Below are positions 42,853-50,324 of a stretch of 64,000 nucleotides of DNA, one piece after another; position 1 is the stretch's first letter, and the number at the start of each line of letters is the position of its first letter. The notes under the pieces are model-generated. The model had not been told where the DNA came from and ran no database searches. It was given only the letters and a program-made list of their open reading frames with translations. Origin of the DNA: Myxococcota bacterium (lineage in GTDB: Bacteria > Myxococcota_A > UBA9160 > UBA6930); contig JANQOX010000014.1 in assembly GCA_028285625.1 (NCBI GenBank), positions 62,001-126,000 on the forward strand. The letters are read 5' to 3'. A program made the position numbers and the translations under genes.

Positions 42853-42878
42853 GATGTCGTTCGCTTGGGGTGGCTCAT
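42849..42878 (-). CDS. Possible nine-residue leader peptide upstream of pepF (MSHPKRTTS)
   Basis: An ATG at 42878 stands 8 nt after TACGCT, matching the leaderless-start pattern of other genes here. The frame runs nine codons and ends in a TGA that overlaps the pepF GTG by the GTGA arrangement. It may be a translated leader that delivers ribosomes to pepF. The evidence is positional only. Confidence 0.35.
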   Translation of the reverse strand: MSHPKRTTS

Positions 42879-42886
42879 GCGCGCCG

Positions 42887-42892
42887 AGCGTA
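42887..42892 (-). promoter_or_regulatory. -10 hexamer TACGCT upstream of the pepF leader frame
   Basis: TACGCT on the minus strand lies 8 nt before the ATG at 42878, not before the pepF start. It is divergent from the dinB promoter element at 42925-42930. Confidence 0.4.
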
Positions 42893-42924
42893 ACGGCTCG
42901 CGCCGGGCCGTGCCGCGGGGCTGG

Positions 42925-42930
42925 TACCTT
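42925..42930 (+). promoter_or_regulatory. -10 hexamer TACCTT of a probable leaderless promoter (dinB)
   Basis: TACCTT is followed by exactly 6 nt and the GTG at 42937. The CGAAAA direct repeat of dnaE2 and imuA is absent here. Confidence 0.45.
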
Positions 42931-42936
42931 GGGGCC

Positions 42937-44232
42937 GTGTCCCGCCCCCGCACCATCCTGCACGCGGACATGGACGCATTCTACGCGTCCATCGAGCAGC
43001 GCGATCGCCCCGAGCTGCGCGGCCGGCCCGTGATCGTCGGCGGCACCGGAAGCCGCGGGGTGGTGTCGGCCGCGAGCTACGAGGCGCGCCGCTTCGGCGT
43101 CCACTCGGCCATGCCCGGCGCCCAGGCCCAGCAGCTCTGCCCCGACGGCGTCTTCCTTCGCGGCGACATGAAGAAGTACGCCGCCGAGTCGAAGCGCATC
43201 TTCGAGGTGTTCCGACGCTTCACCCCCGCGGTGGAGGGGCTGTCCCTGGACGAGGCGTTTCTCGACATGACGGGCACCGAGCGCCTGCTCGGGCCGGTGG
43301 CGGTCGTGGGCGAGCGGCTGCGCGCCGAGGTGCGCGAAGAGACAGGCCTCGCGATCTCGGTGGGGATCGCGCCGATCAAGATGGTGGCCAAGATCGCCAG
43401 CGACGTCGCCAAGCCCGATGGCCTGCTGCAGGTGCCCGAGGGCCAGGTGAACGCGTTTCTCGACCCGCTGCCCATCGAGCGCATCTGGGGGGTGGGGCCG
43501 GTCACCGCCGAGCGGCTGCGCGGCCAGGGCTTCGACACCATCGGAAGCCTGGCGGCCGCCGATCCCGAGCGCCTGAAACGCATGCTCGGCGACTTCGGCC
43601 CGCGCTTCGCGCGCCTGGCCCGGGGCGACGACCTGCGCGACGTCGAGCCCTACCGCGCGCCCGTCTCGATGAGCGAGGAGAACACCTTCGGCAGCGACGT
43701 GGCCGACCGCCGCGTGCTGGAGGGCGCGATCTGGACCCACGCCGAGGCCGTGGCCAGGCGCCTGCGCAAGAGCGGCTTCGAGGCGGGCACGGTCGTGCTC
43801 AAGCTCAAGCTTGCGCGTCGGCGGCGACCCGGTCCGCGCGGCTATCCACTGATCACGCGGCGCACGACGCTCGCCGAACCCACCGACGACGGGGAGGTGC
43901 TGGCCCGCGAGGCGTGCGACCTGCTCGCCCGTGCCGAACTGGGCGAACCGGTGCGGCTGGTGGGGGTGGGTACCACGGGCATCCGCGAGTCGGGCACACG
44001 GCAGCTCCAGCTGTTCGGGCCCGCGGCGGAGAAGCAGCGCCGCAAGCGGCTGAATGCCGCACTCGACAAGCTCTCGGACCGCTTCGGCCAGGGCGTGGTC
44101 AAGCGCGCGGGCCAGTCCGAGGTGCAGCGCGCGGCGTTGTCGTTCCAGATCAAGCACGGCGAGGACGACACGCCCAGCGAGGACGAGCGCCGCGGGTCTC
44201 CCCAGGCGATCCCCAGGAGCGATCAGTCGTAG
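42937..44232 (+). CDS. dinB: DNA polymerase IV (Y family)
   Basis: A 431-aa translesion polymerase. Catalytic acidic residues are in LHADMDAFYASIEQRD at the N-terminus and VEGLSLDEAFLDMTG near residue 100. The helix-hairpin-helix region is RIWGVGPVTAERLRGQGF near 185. A beta-clamp-binding motif, RQLQLFGP, is near 355, followed by a basic tail. The GTG at 42937 starts the protein three residues before the conserved core, and the TACCTT hexamer six bases upstream supports it. The gene converges with imuB and overlaps its 3' end by 10 nt. It is not in the imuA-imuB operon. Confidence 0.94.
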   Translation: MSRPRTILHADMDAFYASIEQRDRPELRGRPVIVGGTGSRGVVSAASYEARRFGVHSAMPGAQAQQLCPDGVFLRGDMKKYAAESKRIFEVFRRFTPAVEGLSLDEAFLDMTGTERLLGPVAVVGERLRAEVREETGLAISVGIAPIKMVAKIASDVAKPDGLLQVPEGQVNAFLDPLPIERIWGVGPVTAERLRGQGFDTIGSLAAADPERLKRMLGDFGPRFARLARGDDLRDVEPYRAPVSMSEENTFGSDVADRRVLEGAIWTHAEAVARRLRKSGFEAGTVVLKLKLARRRRPGPRGYPLITRRTTLAEPTDDGEVLAREACDLLARAELGEPVRLVGVGTTGIRESGTRQLQLFGPAAEKQRRKRLNAALDKLSDRFGQGVVKRAGQSEVQRAALSFQIKHGEDDTPSEDERRGSPQAIPRSDQS

Positions 44233-45845
44233 AAGGCGTCGATCTGCCAGCTGCGGGTGGTCCAGTCGAAGCGCAGCCGCACCACCAGGCCGTCGCTGGT
44301 CTGCACGTCGAAGTGGTCGAACGCATAGCGTTCGGTCTCCGACCACCAGTGCCCCGTGGTGCGCCAGGGGCCCGCACAGTGGACCACGTCGCCATTGGCC
44401 AGGGCGCTGCGAACGTACACCGGGGTACCGCCGGCCGATCGCACCTGGGCGCCCAGCGGTGGACGCAGGGCGCGCACGGCCAGGGCCGTGGGCTCGGGCG
44501 AGGGCGCCGCGTCTTCGAGGGTGAGCTGGTGGCCGGTGTGCCGCACGCCCCGGTCGTCGGCCCTGCGTGCGCCAGCGCGGAAGGTCTCGAGGGCATGACC
44601 GTCGGGGCGATGGGTGTCGGCGACGGCAGGTGCGCCCACCCGGCCGCTGCCGCACAGGGCCGTGAGTTCGGCCACGGTGCGCGAGAGCACGGCCGGCGTG
44701 GGGCCCGCCGGGCGAAAGAAGTCGAGCTGATCGCCGCGTACGGCGGCGCCCTCGGTGGCCACGCGCACGTACAGCACGCAGTCGGGCGGGGGCCGTGATT
44801 CGAGCGACAGGGCGATCAGCCTCAGGATCACGGCGACGTCGAGGGTGGGGGCGGCGATGCCCACGCGCCGCGCGTCGCGGCCGCCGCCGTCGAGGCCGAG
44901 CCGCAGTTCGAGGTCGGCGAAGGCGAGTCCGCGGCAATCGAGCCGTTCGGCCAGCCGCGAGAGCATGCCGCGCAGGGCGAACAGCAGGGGTTCGACCCGA
45001 TCCACGCCGATCTCGAGATCCATGCGTTCGACGAAGTCGCTGCGTACGGGGACGGCGGGTGGGGCCTCGCGCACGGTACCGCGCGCGAGGGCGAGCAGCG
45101 GCGCCACCGAGGCGCCGAGCCGCGTTCCGAGGGCGTCGGCCGGGATGCGCAGCAGGTCGTCCACCGTGCGCAGGCCGAAGCGGGTGAGCGCCTGGGCGAG
45201 GGCGTCGTCGGGGCCGAGCAGGTCGAGGGGCAGCGGCGCCAGGAAACTCGCGTCGTCGCCGGGGGCAATCACGCACGTGGTCTCGGCCCCGTCGCGGAGC
45301 CGGCGTGCGGCGATGCGTGCCACGCCGGCCGAGCCGGCCACGGCCACCACGGCGGGCAGCCCCACGCGTGCGGCGCGTTCGGCCAACGCACCGGCAAAAC
45401 CGGTCTCGCTACCGAACAAGGGCCCCACGCCTCCGGCATCGACCACCAGCGCGGCCTCCTGGGCCCAGGGGCCGGTGCCAGGCGGGGACGGCTCTGCCCG
45501 GGGAGAGACCCCGAGTGCGGCGTCGAGCAGGGCTTCGCGCGCGGCGCGCACCAGGGCGGGGCGGCTCGGGCGCACACACAGATCGGCGCAGGCGGCGCGC
45601 CCGTGTACCGCGGTGGCGCCCGGCAGCACGCCATGGCGAGCGGCCTCGGGCGAGACCGACAGGATCTCGGCACGCGGTCCCTCGCCGTCGACCACCGCCA
45701 CTGGACGTTCCTGGAGTTCGGGATGCACCCGCATCTCCGCAGCCAGGGGCAGGTCGGGCACGAGCAGGCAGGCGCGTCGCGCGGCCGTTTCGGGCCTCGC
45801 GTGCGGTCCGGAGTGGGCGTCACCGCGTCGGGTAGGGGGGGCCAC
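44223..45845 (-). CDS. imuB: Inactive Y-family polymerase-like mutasome protein ImuB
   Basis: A 540-aa DinB-like protein. The N-terminal strand that should carry catalytic DxD reads LLVPDLPLAAEMRV, and the SLDEA motif is replaced by LVVDAGGVG, so the active-site acids are missing, as is normal for ImuB. An HhH region (FGLRTVDDLLRIPADALGTRLG) is present near residue 235. The C-terminal region ending WQIDAFYD is typical. ImuB is the hub linking DnaE2, ImuA and the beta clamp. The GTG at 45845 lies 15 nt after the imuA stop, so the two form an operon. Confidence 0.9.
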   Translation of the reverse strand: MAPPTRRGDAHSGPHARPETAARRACLLVPDLPLAAEMRVHPELQERPVAVVDGEGPRAEILSVSPEAARHGVLPGATAVHGRAACADLCVRPSRPALVRAAREALLDAALGVSPRAEPSPPGTGPWAQEAALVVDAGGVGPLFGSETGFAGALAERAARVGLPAVVAVAGSAGVARIAARRLRDGAETTCVIAPGDDASFLAPLPLDLLGPDDALAQALTRFGLRTVDDLLRIPADALGTRLGASVAPLLALARGTVREAPPAVPVRSDFVERMDLEIGVDRVEPLLFALRGMLSRLAERLDCRGLAFADLELRLGLDGGGRDARRVGIAAPTLDVAVILRLIALSLESRPPPDCVLYVRVATEGAAVRGDQLDFFRPAGPTPAVLSRTVAELTALCGSGRVGAPAVADTHRPDGHALETFRAGARRADDRGVRHTGHQLTLEDAAPSPEPTALAVRALRPPLGAQVRSAGGTPVYVRSALANGDVVHCAGPWRTTGHWWSETERYAFDHFDVQTSDGLVVRLRFDWTTRSWQIDAFYD

Positions 45846-45860
45846 CCGCGCGCGCCCGGC

Positions 45861-46556
45861 TCAGGCGGCCACGCGCAATCGCACGGCCACCACCTGTTGG
45901 GTGGGTCCCGTGCGATTGCGCACCAGGCGGGCACGGACTTCGAGCTCTTCGAGCCAGTCGGGGCGCTGCGAGAAGCGCGCACGGGCAGGCTCCATCTCCA
46001 CGGCCAGGTCGGCCGTGGGCCCCGCGATGCGCTGCGTGGCCAACAGCAGCAGCACGGCATCGGTGCCTGCGGCGATCCGACGCAGGCGGGTGAGGGACGC
46101 GGCGGCCACACCCGATACCTCGGCGCCGGCGAGGTCGATTCCGACCAGGGCGAACCCCCCGGCCACCAGGATGCGCTCGGCGCTGCGCAGCGCGGCGGCC
46201 GCATCGGGTGGGCGCGCCCAGAGCACGCGTTCGAGCGCCGTACCGGCCGTGCTGGCCGAGGCCGGGTCGAACGCATCGGGTACGTCGATCCAGGCGGCCA
46301 GGTGGCCCTCCTGGGTGGTTCGTGCGAGCAGGGCGTGGGCCAGCGAGGTGCGGCCAGAACTCGCGGGGCCGGCCACCTCGCACAGGCGCCCGCGCGGCAG
46401 CCCCCCGCCGAGCATCTGGTCGAGTTCGGCGAGTCCCGTAGGCCGGGGGGGCGCAGGGGGGCACGGGCGCTCGCCCCGGTGGACGTCCGCGCCGAGATCT
46501 CGGAGCAGGTGGACCAGTCGGGACTCGCGCCCCGGGTTCCGGGGGGGTGAGAGCAC
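45861..46556 (-). CDS. imuA: ImuA, RecA/SulA-like mutasome protein
   Basis: A 231-aa RecA-fold protein. The P-loop-like segment reads AGPASSGRTSLAHALLA near residue 64, with Arg in place of the usual Lys, and AWIDVPDAFDP and FALVGIDLAG follow. This is normal for ImuA, which need not hydrolyse ATP. The N-terminus has TGLAELDQMLGGGLPRGRL, shared with RecA. It is required with ImuB for DnaE2 mutagenesis in characterised systems. The GTG at 46556 stands 7 nt after the promoter -10 region, with no ribosome-binding site, so the transcript is probably leaderless. imuB follows after 15 nt. Confidence 0.87.
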   Translation of the reverse strand: MLSPPRNPGRESRLVHLLRDLGADVHRGERPCPPAPPRPTGLAELDQMLGGGLPRGRLCEVAGPASSGRTSLAHALLARTTQEGHLAAWIDVPDAFDPASASTAGTALERVLWARPPDAAAALRSAERILVAGGFALVGIDLAGAEVSGVAAASLTRLRRIAAGTDAVLLLLATQRIAGPTADLAVEMEPARARFSQRPDWLEELEVRARLVRNRTGPTQQVVAVRLRVAA

Positions 46557-46563
46557 GAACGCC

Positions 46564-46593
46564 TACTTTCGTCTCGTTTTCGCCTCGGGTCAA
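46564..46593 (-). promoter_or_regulatory. Candidate damage-response promoter of imuA-imuB
   Basis: On the minus strand: TTGACC (46593-46588), then CGAAAA (46582-46577) and CGAAAG (46571-46566) 11 nt apart, then AAAGTA (46569-46564) seven bases before the GTG. It aligns closely with the dnaE2 promoter over about 30 bases. Confidence 0.65.
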
Positions 46594-46634
46594 GTGAAAA
46601 CGACCGGGCGAGACGATCGAGGCTCTTCGGGCCC

Positions 46635-46640
46635 TATTCT
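46635..46640 (+). promoter_or_regulatory. -10 hexamer TATTCT of a probable leaderless promoter
   Basis: TATTCT is followed by 9 nt and the ATG at 46650, with no ribosome-binding site. It is divergent from the imuA promoter. Confidence 0.45.
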
Positions 46641-46649
46641 CCCCGCGCC

Positions 46650-47657
46650 ATGGCCCCACTGAACGCCGCGCGCTCGTTCCTTCGGCTCTCCCTGCTCGCC
46701 GTCGCTGCCTCGATGATGGGCTGCAGCGAGGCAGCCGATTCGCCCCGCGCGACGGAGGCTCCTGCCGTCGTCGAGAGCGAGCGGGCGAAGGCCTCGCGCC
46801 GTGGCATCGCCTGGATGGTGGCGAACGCCGACCGCTTTCCGCGGGGCTGGGCCCATCCCTTCCTGCTGCGCATCCACCGGGTGGCGCCGGACGACGCGAC
46901 CGCCGCGTCGATCGTCGAGGCCCTGCGCAACGACGCGCAGCGCCGGCCGCTCCCCGACGATCTCTCCGATCCCGCGCTGCTCGGGCCCAAGCCGCTGCGC
47001 CCGATCCTCAACGAGCTGGTGCGGCGCAAGACCAGCGGCGAGCCCTACCGAGAGCAGGTCGAAACGCTCGCCGCGTCGATGGCTCGCGATGGCTTTGCGT
47101 TCTGGGACGACCTGCGCCCGCTGAATCAGCTCACCTTCCTGTACAAGTTCCAGGCCCTCGGTCTCGAGGCGCCGACCGACTTCGACACACTGGCCAACCG
47201 GACCCGCGCCGAGGTGCTGCAGCGCTCGGTCGCGGACGTCGCCGAGGACATCCCCACGCTCTACGTGTTGACCCACCTGGTGCTGGTGCGCTCGGGCTAC
47301 TTCCGCACCTGGGTCACCTCGGGCGAGTTCGACTATCTGGTGCCGTACTTCGTCGCCGCGCTCGGCAAGAACTTCGTGGAGACGGCGTCGCATCGACAGG
47401 TGGATCTGTCGGCCGAGATCCTCGCGTGCCTGTCGCTGATGCGGACGCCTCCCATGCCGCAGATCGAAGGCGCCATGGCGTTCCTGCTCTCGATCCAGCT
47501 CCCCGACGGCAGCTGGGGCGGCAAGCGCAAGCCGATGCGTGGGCGCGCCCACACCACCTTGCTGGGCGTGCTCGCCACCGCCGAGCCGGCGGTCTTGCGG
47601 CCCGATCCCGACCTGCGTAGTTCGGCGGATGCGCCGGGATCGGCCCCCAGGAACTAG
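46650..47657 (+). CDS. Predicted lipoprotein with alpha/alpha-toroid-like features, function unknown
   Basis: A 335-aa protein. A lipoprotein signal peptide ends in the lipobox AASMMGC (Cys near residue 24). The remainder is helical; the C-terminal QLPDGSWGGKRKPM resembles the Q..DGSWGG cap of terpenoid-cyclase-type toroids, and FLYKFQALGLEAPTDFDTLA and LTHLVLVRSGYFRTW suggest DUF6895-like helices. I cannot assign a function. It would sit in the inner or outer membrane facing the periplasm. The gene is divergent from imuA, but its promoter element has no CGAAAA repeat. It shares CTAG 47654-47657 with convergent purN. Confidence 0.72.
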   Translation: MAPLNAARSFLRLSLLAVAASMMGCSEAADSPRATEAPAVVESERAKASRRGIAWMVANADRFPRGWAHPFLLRIHRVAPDDATAASIVEALRNDAQRRPLPDDLSDPALLGPKPLRPILNELVRRKTSGEPYREQVETLAASMARDGFAFWDDLRPLNQLTFLYKFQALGLEAPTDFDTLANRTRAEVLQRSVADVAEDIPTLYVLTHLVLVRSGYFRTWVTSGEFDYLVPYFVAALGKNFVETASHRQVDLSAEILACLSLMRTPPMPQIEGAMAFLLSIQLPDGSWGGKRKPMRGRAHTTLLGVLATAEPAVLRPDPDLRSSADAPGSAPRN

Positions 47658-48298
47658 CTGGCCGACCCGGCCGAGTCGGCCATCCGGACGCGCCGACCTT
47701 CGATGCGCAGCCGGCCCTCGGCAAAGAGTCGAATCGCCTCGGGCACCAGACGCCGCTCGACGGCCTGCACCCGTTCGGAAAGCGTCGCGCGCGTGTCGTC
47801 GTCGCGCACGGCGACCGCCTCCTGGAGAATGATCGGGCCGTGGTCGTACTCCTCGTCGACGAAGTGCACGGTGGCGCCGGTCACCTTCACGCCTTTTTCG
47901 AAGACGGCGTCGTAGACGTGGCGGCCGTACATGCCCCGGCCCGAGAAGGCGGGGATGAGGGCGGGGTGCACGTTGATGCAGCGCCCCTCGTAGCGGCCGC
48001 GAAGCTGGAACGGCGAGAGAAAGCCCAGGCACGCCACGAACTCGACGCCGTGCTTCTCGAGCTGTTCGTGGATGCGGTCGTTGAAGGCGTCCACGTCCGG
48101 ATGCTGCTTGCGCGACACCGCCACCGCGGGGATGCCCCGTCGCTCGGCCCGCGCGAGGCCTCCGGCCCCGGGCTTCGAAGCCAGCACCAGGGCGATGGTG
48201 GCGGGCACCTCGCCGGCATCGACGCGTTCGCACAGGTTCTCGAGACTGGTGCCTTCGCCCGACAGCAGGACGCCGACGCGGAGCGGGCGCGTGCTCAC
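47654..48298 (-). CDS. purN: Phosphoribosylglycinamide formyltransferase
   Basis: A 214-aa enzyme. The GAR-binding N-terminus is VGVLLSGEGTSLENL. The catalytic Asn-x-His pair is in INVHPALIPAF near residue 108 and the catalytic Asp in VHFVDEEYDHGPII near 148. It transfers a formyl group from 10-formyl-THF to GAR in purine synthesis. The GTG at 48298 overlaps the metF stop as GTGA, so metF and purN are translationally coupled; both handle folate one-carbon units. The stop shares CTAG with the lipoprotein gene. Confidence 0.92.
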   Translation of the reverse strand: MSTRPLRVGVLLSGEGTSLENLCERVDAGEVPATIALVLASKPGAGGLARAERRGIPAVAVSRKQHPDVDAFNDRIHEQLEKHGVEFVACLGFLSPFQLRGRYEGRCINVHPALIPAFSGRGMYGRHVYDAVFEKGVKVTGATVHFVDEEYDHGPIILQEAVAVRDDDTRATLSERVQAVERRLVPEAIRLFAEGRLRIEGRRVRMADSAGSAS

Positions 48299-49164
48299 GC
48301 CGCGTTCAGCCGTTCGTGTACACGGCGCGTCGCAGGAGATCGGTTCAGCGTGTAGAAGTGGATGCCCGGTGCGCCGCCGTCGAGCAGGGCGCGGCATTGC
48401 AGCGTCGCCCACTCGACGCCGATCTCGAAGGACCGCTCGGTGTCGCCCTCGGCTTCTTCCAGCGCGATGCGCAGCTCGTCCGGCGTGCGCGACCCGGGCG
48501 ACAGTCGCATGGCGGCGCGGAGGTTCTGGATGCCGGTCATCGGCATGACCCCCGGCACGATCGGAACGGTGATCCCGCGGACCCGCGCGCGTTCGACGAA
48601 GCCGAAGTAGTCGTCGGCATCGAGGAAGAGCTGCGTGATCAGGAACTCGACCCCGGCGTCGACCTTGCGCTTCAGGTGGTCGAGGTCGGCCTCGGGGCTC
48701 TCGGCCTCGTGGTGCTTTTCGGGGTAGCAGGCGCCGCCCAGCGAGAAGCTCCAGCGAGACTTCACGAAGGCGGCCAACTCGTCGGCATGGCGGAAGCCGC
48801 CCGGCACTGGCTGCCAGTCGGGCTGGTCGCGCGGCGGGTCGCCGCGCAGCGTGAGGACGTTGCCGACGCCGGCGGCGTCGAGCCGGTCGAGTGTGGCGGC
48901 CAGCTCTTCGGCGGTCTGACCCGTGCAGGTCATGTGCGCCATCGCCGTCAGCCCGAGCTCCTGCTCGATGCGGATCACCAGGTCGGCGGTCTTGGCCCGC
49001 GTGGACCCCTGCGCGCCGCACGTGACCGAGACGAACCCCGGCCCGAGTCGTTTCAGGTCGGCAATGGTCCGGAACAGCGTCCGGTAGCCGGCGTCCGTCT
49101 TGGGCGGGAAGAACTCGAAAGAGTAGACGGGAGCGCCGGCCGCATACAGCTCGGAGATCCGCAT
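48295..49164 (-). CDS. metF: 5,10-methylenetetrahydrofolate reductase
   Basis: A 289-aa FAD-dependent TIM-barrel enzyme. FEFFPPKTDAG near residue 17 carries the catalytic Glu, and VSVTCGAQGSTR, HMTCTGQT, VLTLRGDPP and ITQLFLDADDYFGF are family signatures. It reduces 5,10-methylene-THF to 5-methyl-THF for methionine synthesis. The ATG at 49164 has TAAGCT 8 nt upstream and no ribosome-binding site, so the mRNA is probably leaderless. That leaves no room for a SAM or B12 riboswitch. It forms an operon with purN. Confidence 0.94.
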   Translation of the reverse strand: MRISELYAAGAPVYSFEFFPPKTDAGYRTLFRTIADLKRLGPGFVSVTCGAQGSTRAKTADLVIRIEQELGLTAMAHMTCTGQTAEELAATLDRLDAAGVGNVLTLRGDPPRDQPDWQPVPGGFRHADELAAFVKSRWSFSLGGACYPEKHHEAESPEADLDHLKRKVDAGVEFLITQLFLDADDYFGFVERARVRGITVPIVPGVMPMTGIQNLRAAMRLSPGSRTPDELRIALEEAEGDTERSFEIGVEWATLQCRALLDGGAPGIHFYTLNRSPATRRVHERLNAA

Positions 49165-49172
49165 GGCTCCGG

Positions 49173-49178
49173 AGCTTA
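49173..49178 (-). promoter_or_regulatory. -10 hexamer TAAGCT of a probable leaderless promoter (metF-purN)
   Basis: TAAGCT on the minus strand lies 8 nt before the metF ATG. No Shine-Dalgarno sequence intervenes. Confidence 0.45.
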
Positions 49179-49371
49179 CCCCCGCGGGCGGCGACCCGCC
49201 CGGGTCGCGGGGGTCGAGCCCCCCGCCGTGGGCGCCATTGACCATCTGCGGGGTCGAGGCAAAACTGCCGGGCCGGGCGTGTCCCGGTTGCCGGTGGCTT
49301 GCCGGTTGCGGGGCGTTGCGCGAGGCAACGGCACGAACGACGAGCAGGACGGGAAGCGGAGGAACGCGGAC

Positions 49372-50307
49372 GTGGCGGTGTTGTGTACGGGCTCGATCGC
49401 GGTGGACCACATCATGGTCTACCAGGGTCGCTTCAAGGAAGTGATCCTCCCCGACAAGATCCACGTGTTGAACGTGGCGTTCCACGTTCCCGAGATGCGC
49501 AGGAGCTTCGGCGGCTGCGCGGCGAACATCGCCTACGGGCTGCGCCTGCTCGGCGACGATCCGATCCTGCTCGGCACCGTGGGCCGGGACTTCGGCGACT
49601 ACGCGGCCTGGCTCGAGGAGTGCGGGATCCGCCGCGACTGGATCGTCGAGCTGTCCGACGAGGCGACGGCCGGCTGCTACATCACCACCGACCTCGACGA
49701 CAACCAGATCACCGGGTTCCACCCCGGTGCGATGGATCGCGCCCACGAGGCCCCGGTGTCCGGCGTGTCCTCGCCCATCGACGTGGGCATCGTATCGCCC
49801 AACGGCAAGCAGGCCATGGTCGACCACGCGCGCGCGCTCAAGCAGGCGGGCGTGCCCACGGTGATCGATCCTGGTCAGGGGCTCCCGCTGTTCGAGTCCG
49901 ACGAATTGCTCGAGCTGCTGCAAGGCGCCGACACCTACATCGTGAACGACTACGAGTGGTCGCTCACGGCCGACAAGACCGGGCTCACGCCCGAGAGCAT
50001 CCTCGAACACGTCGAGACGCTCGTGGTGACGCGAGGAGAGCAGGGCTCGTCCCTGCACACGCGCGACGGCCAGGCCAAGGTGCCGCCCGTGCCGGCGCGG
50101 GAGGTGGTCGATCCCACCGGCTGTGGCGACGCGTACCGCGCGGGCTACCTGCACGGCCGCCGGCGTGGGCTTCCGATCGAGACCTGCGTGCGGCTGGGCT
50201 CGTTGATGGGCTCCTACGCGGTCGAGAAGGCCGGTACCCAGAGCCTCACGTTCGAGCGGGCCGGCTTCGACGAGCGCTACGAGAGCGCGTTCGGCGAAGC
50301 ACCCTAG
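49372..50307 (+). CDS. PfkB-family carbohydrate/nucleoside kinase
   Basis: A 311-aa ribokinase-fold enzyme. RRSFGGCAANIAYGLRLLG near residue 45 is PfkB signature 1, and REVVDPTGCGDAYRAGYLHG near 243 is signature 2, containing the catalytic Asp. The usual GAGD reads GCGD here. It resembles bacterial adenosine kinases of this family (LLGTVGRDFGDY, TDLDDNQI), so adenosine or a sugar is the likely substrate. GGAGG lies about 8 nt before the GTG at 49372. The 207-nt gap upstream to metF holds no recognised structure beyond short GC repeats. Confidence 0.87.
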   Translation: MAVLCTGSIAVDHIMVYQGRFKEVILPDKIHVLNVAFHVPEMRRSFGGCAANIAYGLRLLGDDPILLGTVGRDFGDYAAWLEECGIRRDWIVELSDEATAGCYITTDLDDNQITGFHPGAMDRAHEAPVSGVSSPIDVGIVSPNGKQAMVDHARALKQAGVPTVIDPGQGLPLFESDELLELLQGADTYIVNDYEWSLTADKTGLTPESILEHVETLVVTRGEQGSSLHTRDGQAKVPPVPAREVVDPTGCGDAYRAGYLHGRRRGLPIETCVRLGSLMGSYAVEKAGTQSLTFERAGFDERYESAFGEAP

Positions 50308-50324
50308 GCCCGGGCGGCCGCCGC

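Noticed and set aside
49165-49371. Gap between metF and the PfkB kinase as a SAM or cobalamin riboswitch
   Set aside because: No conserved riboswitch core is visible, and the metF promoter element lies within 14 nt of its start, leaving no leader.
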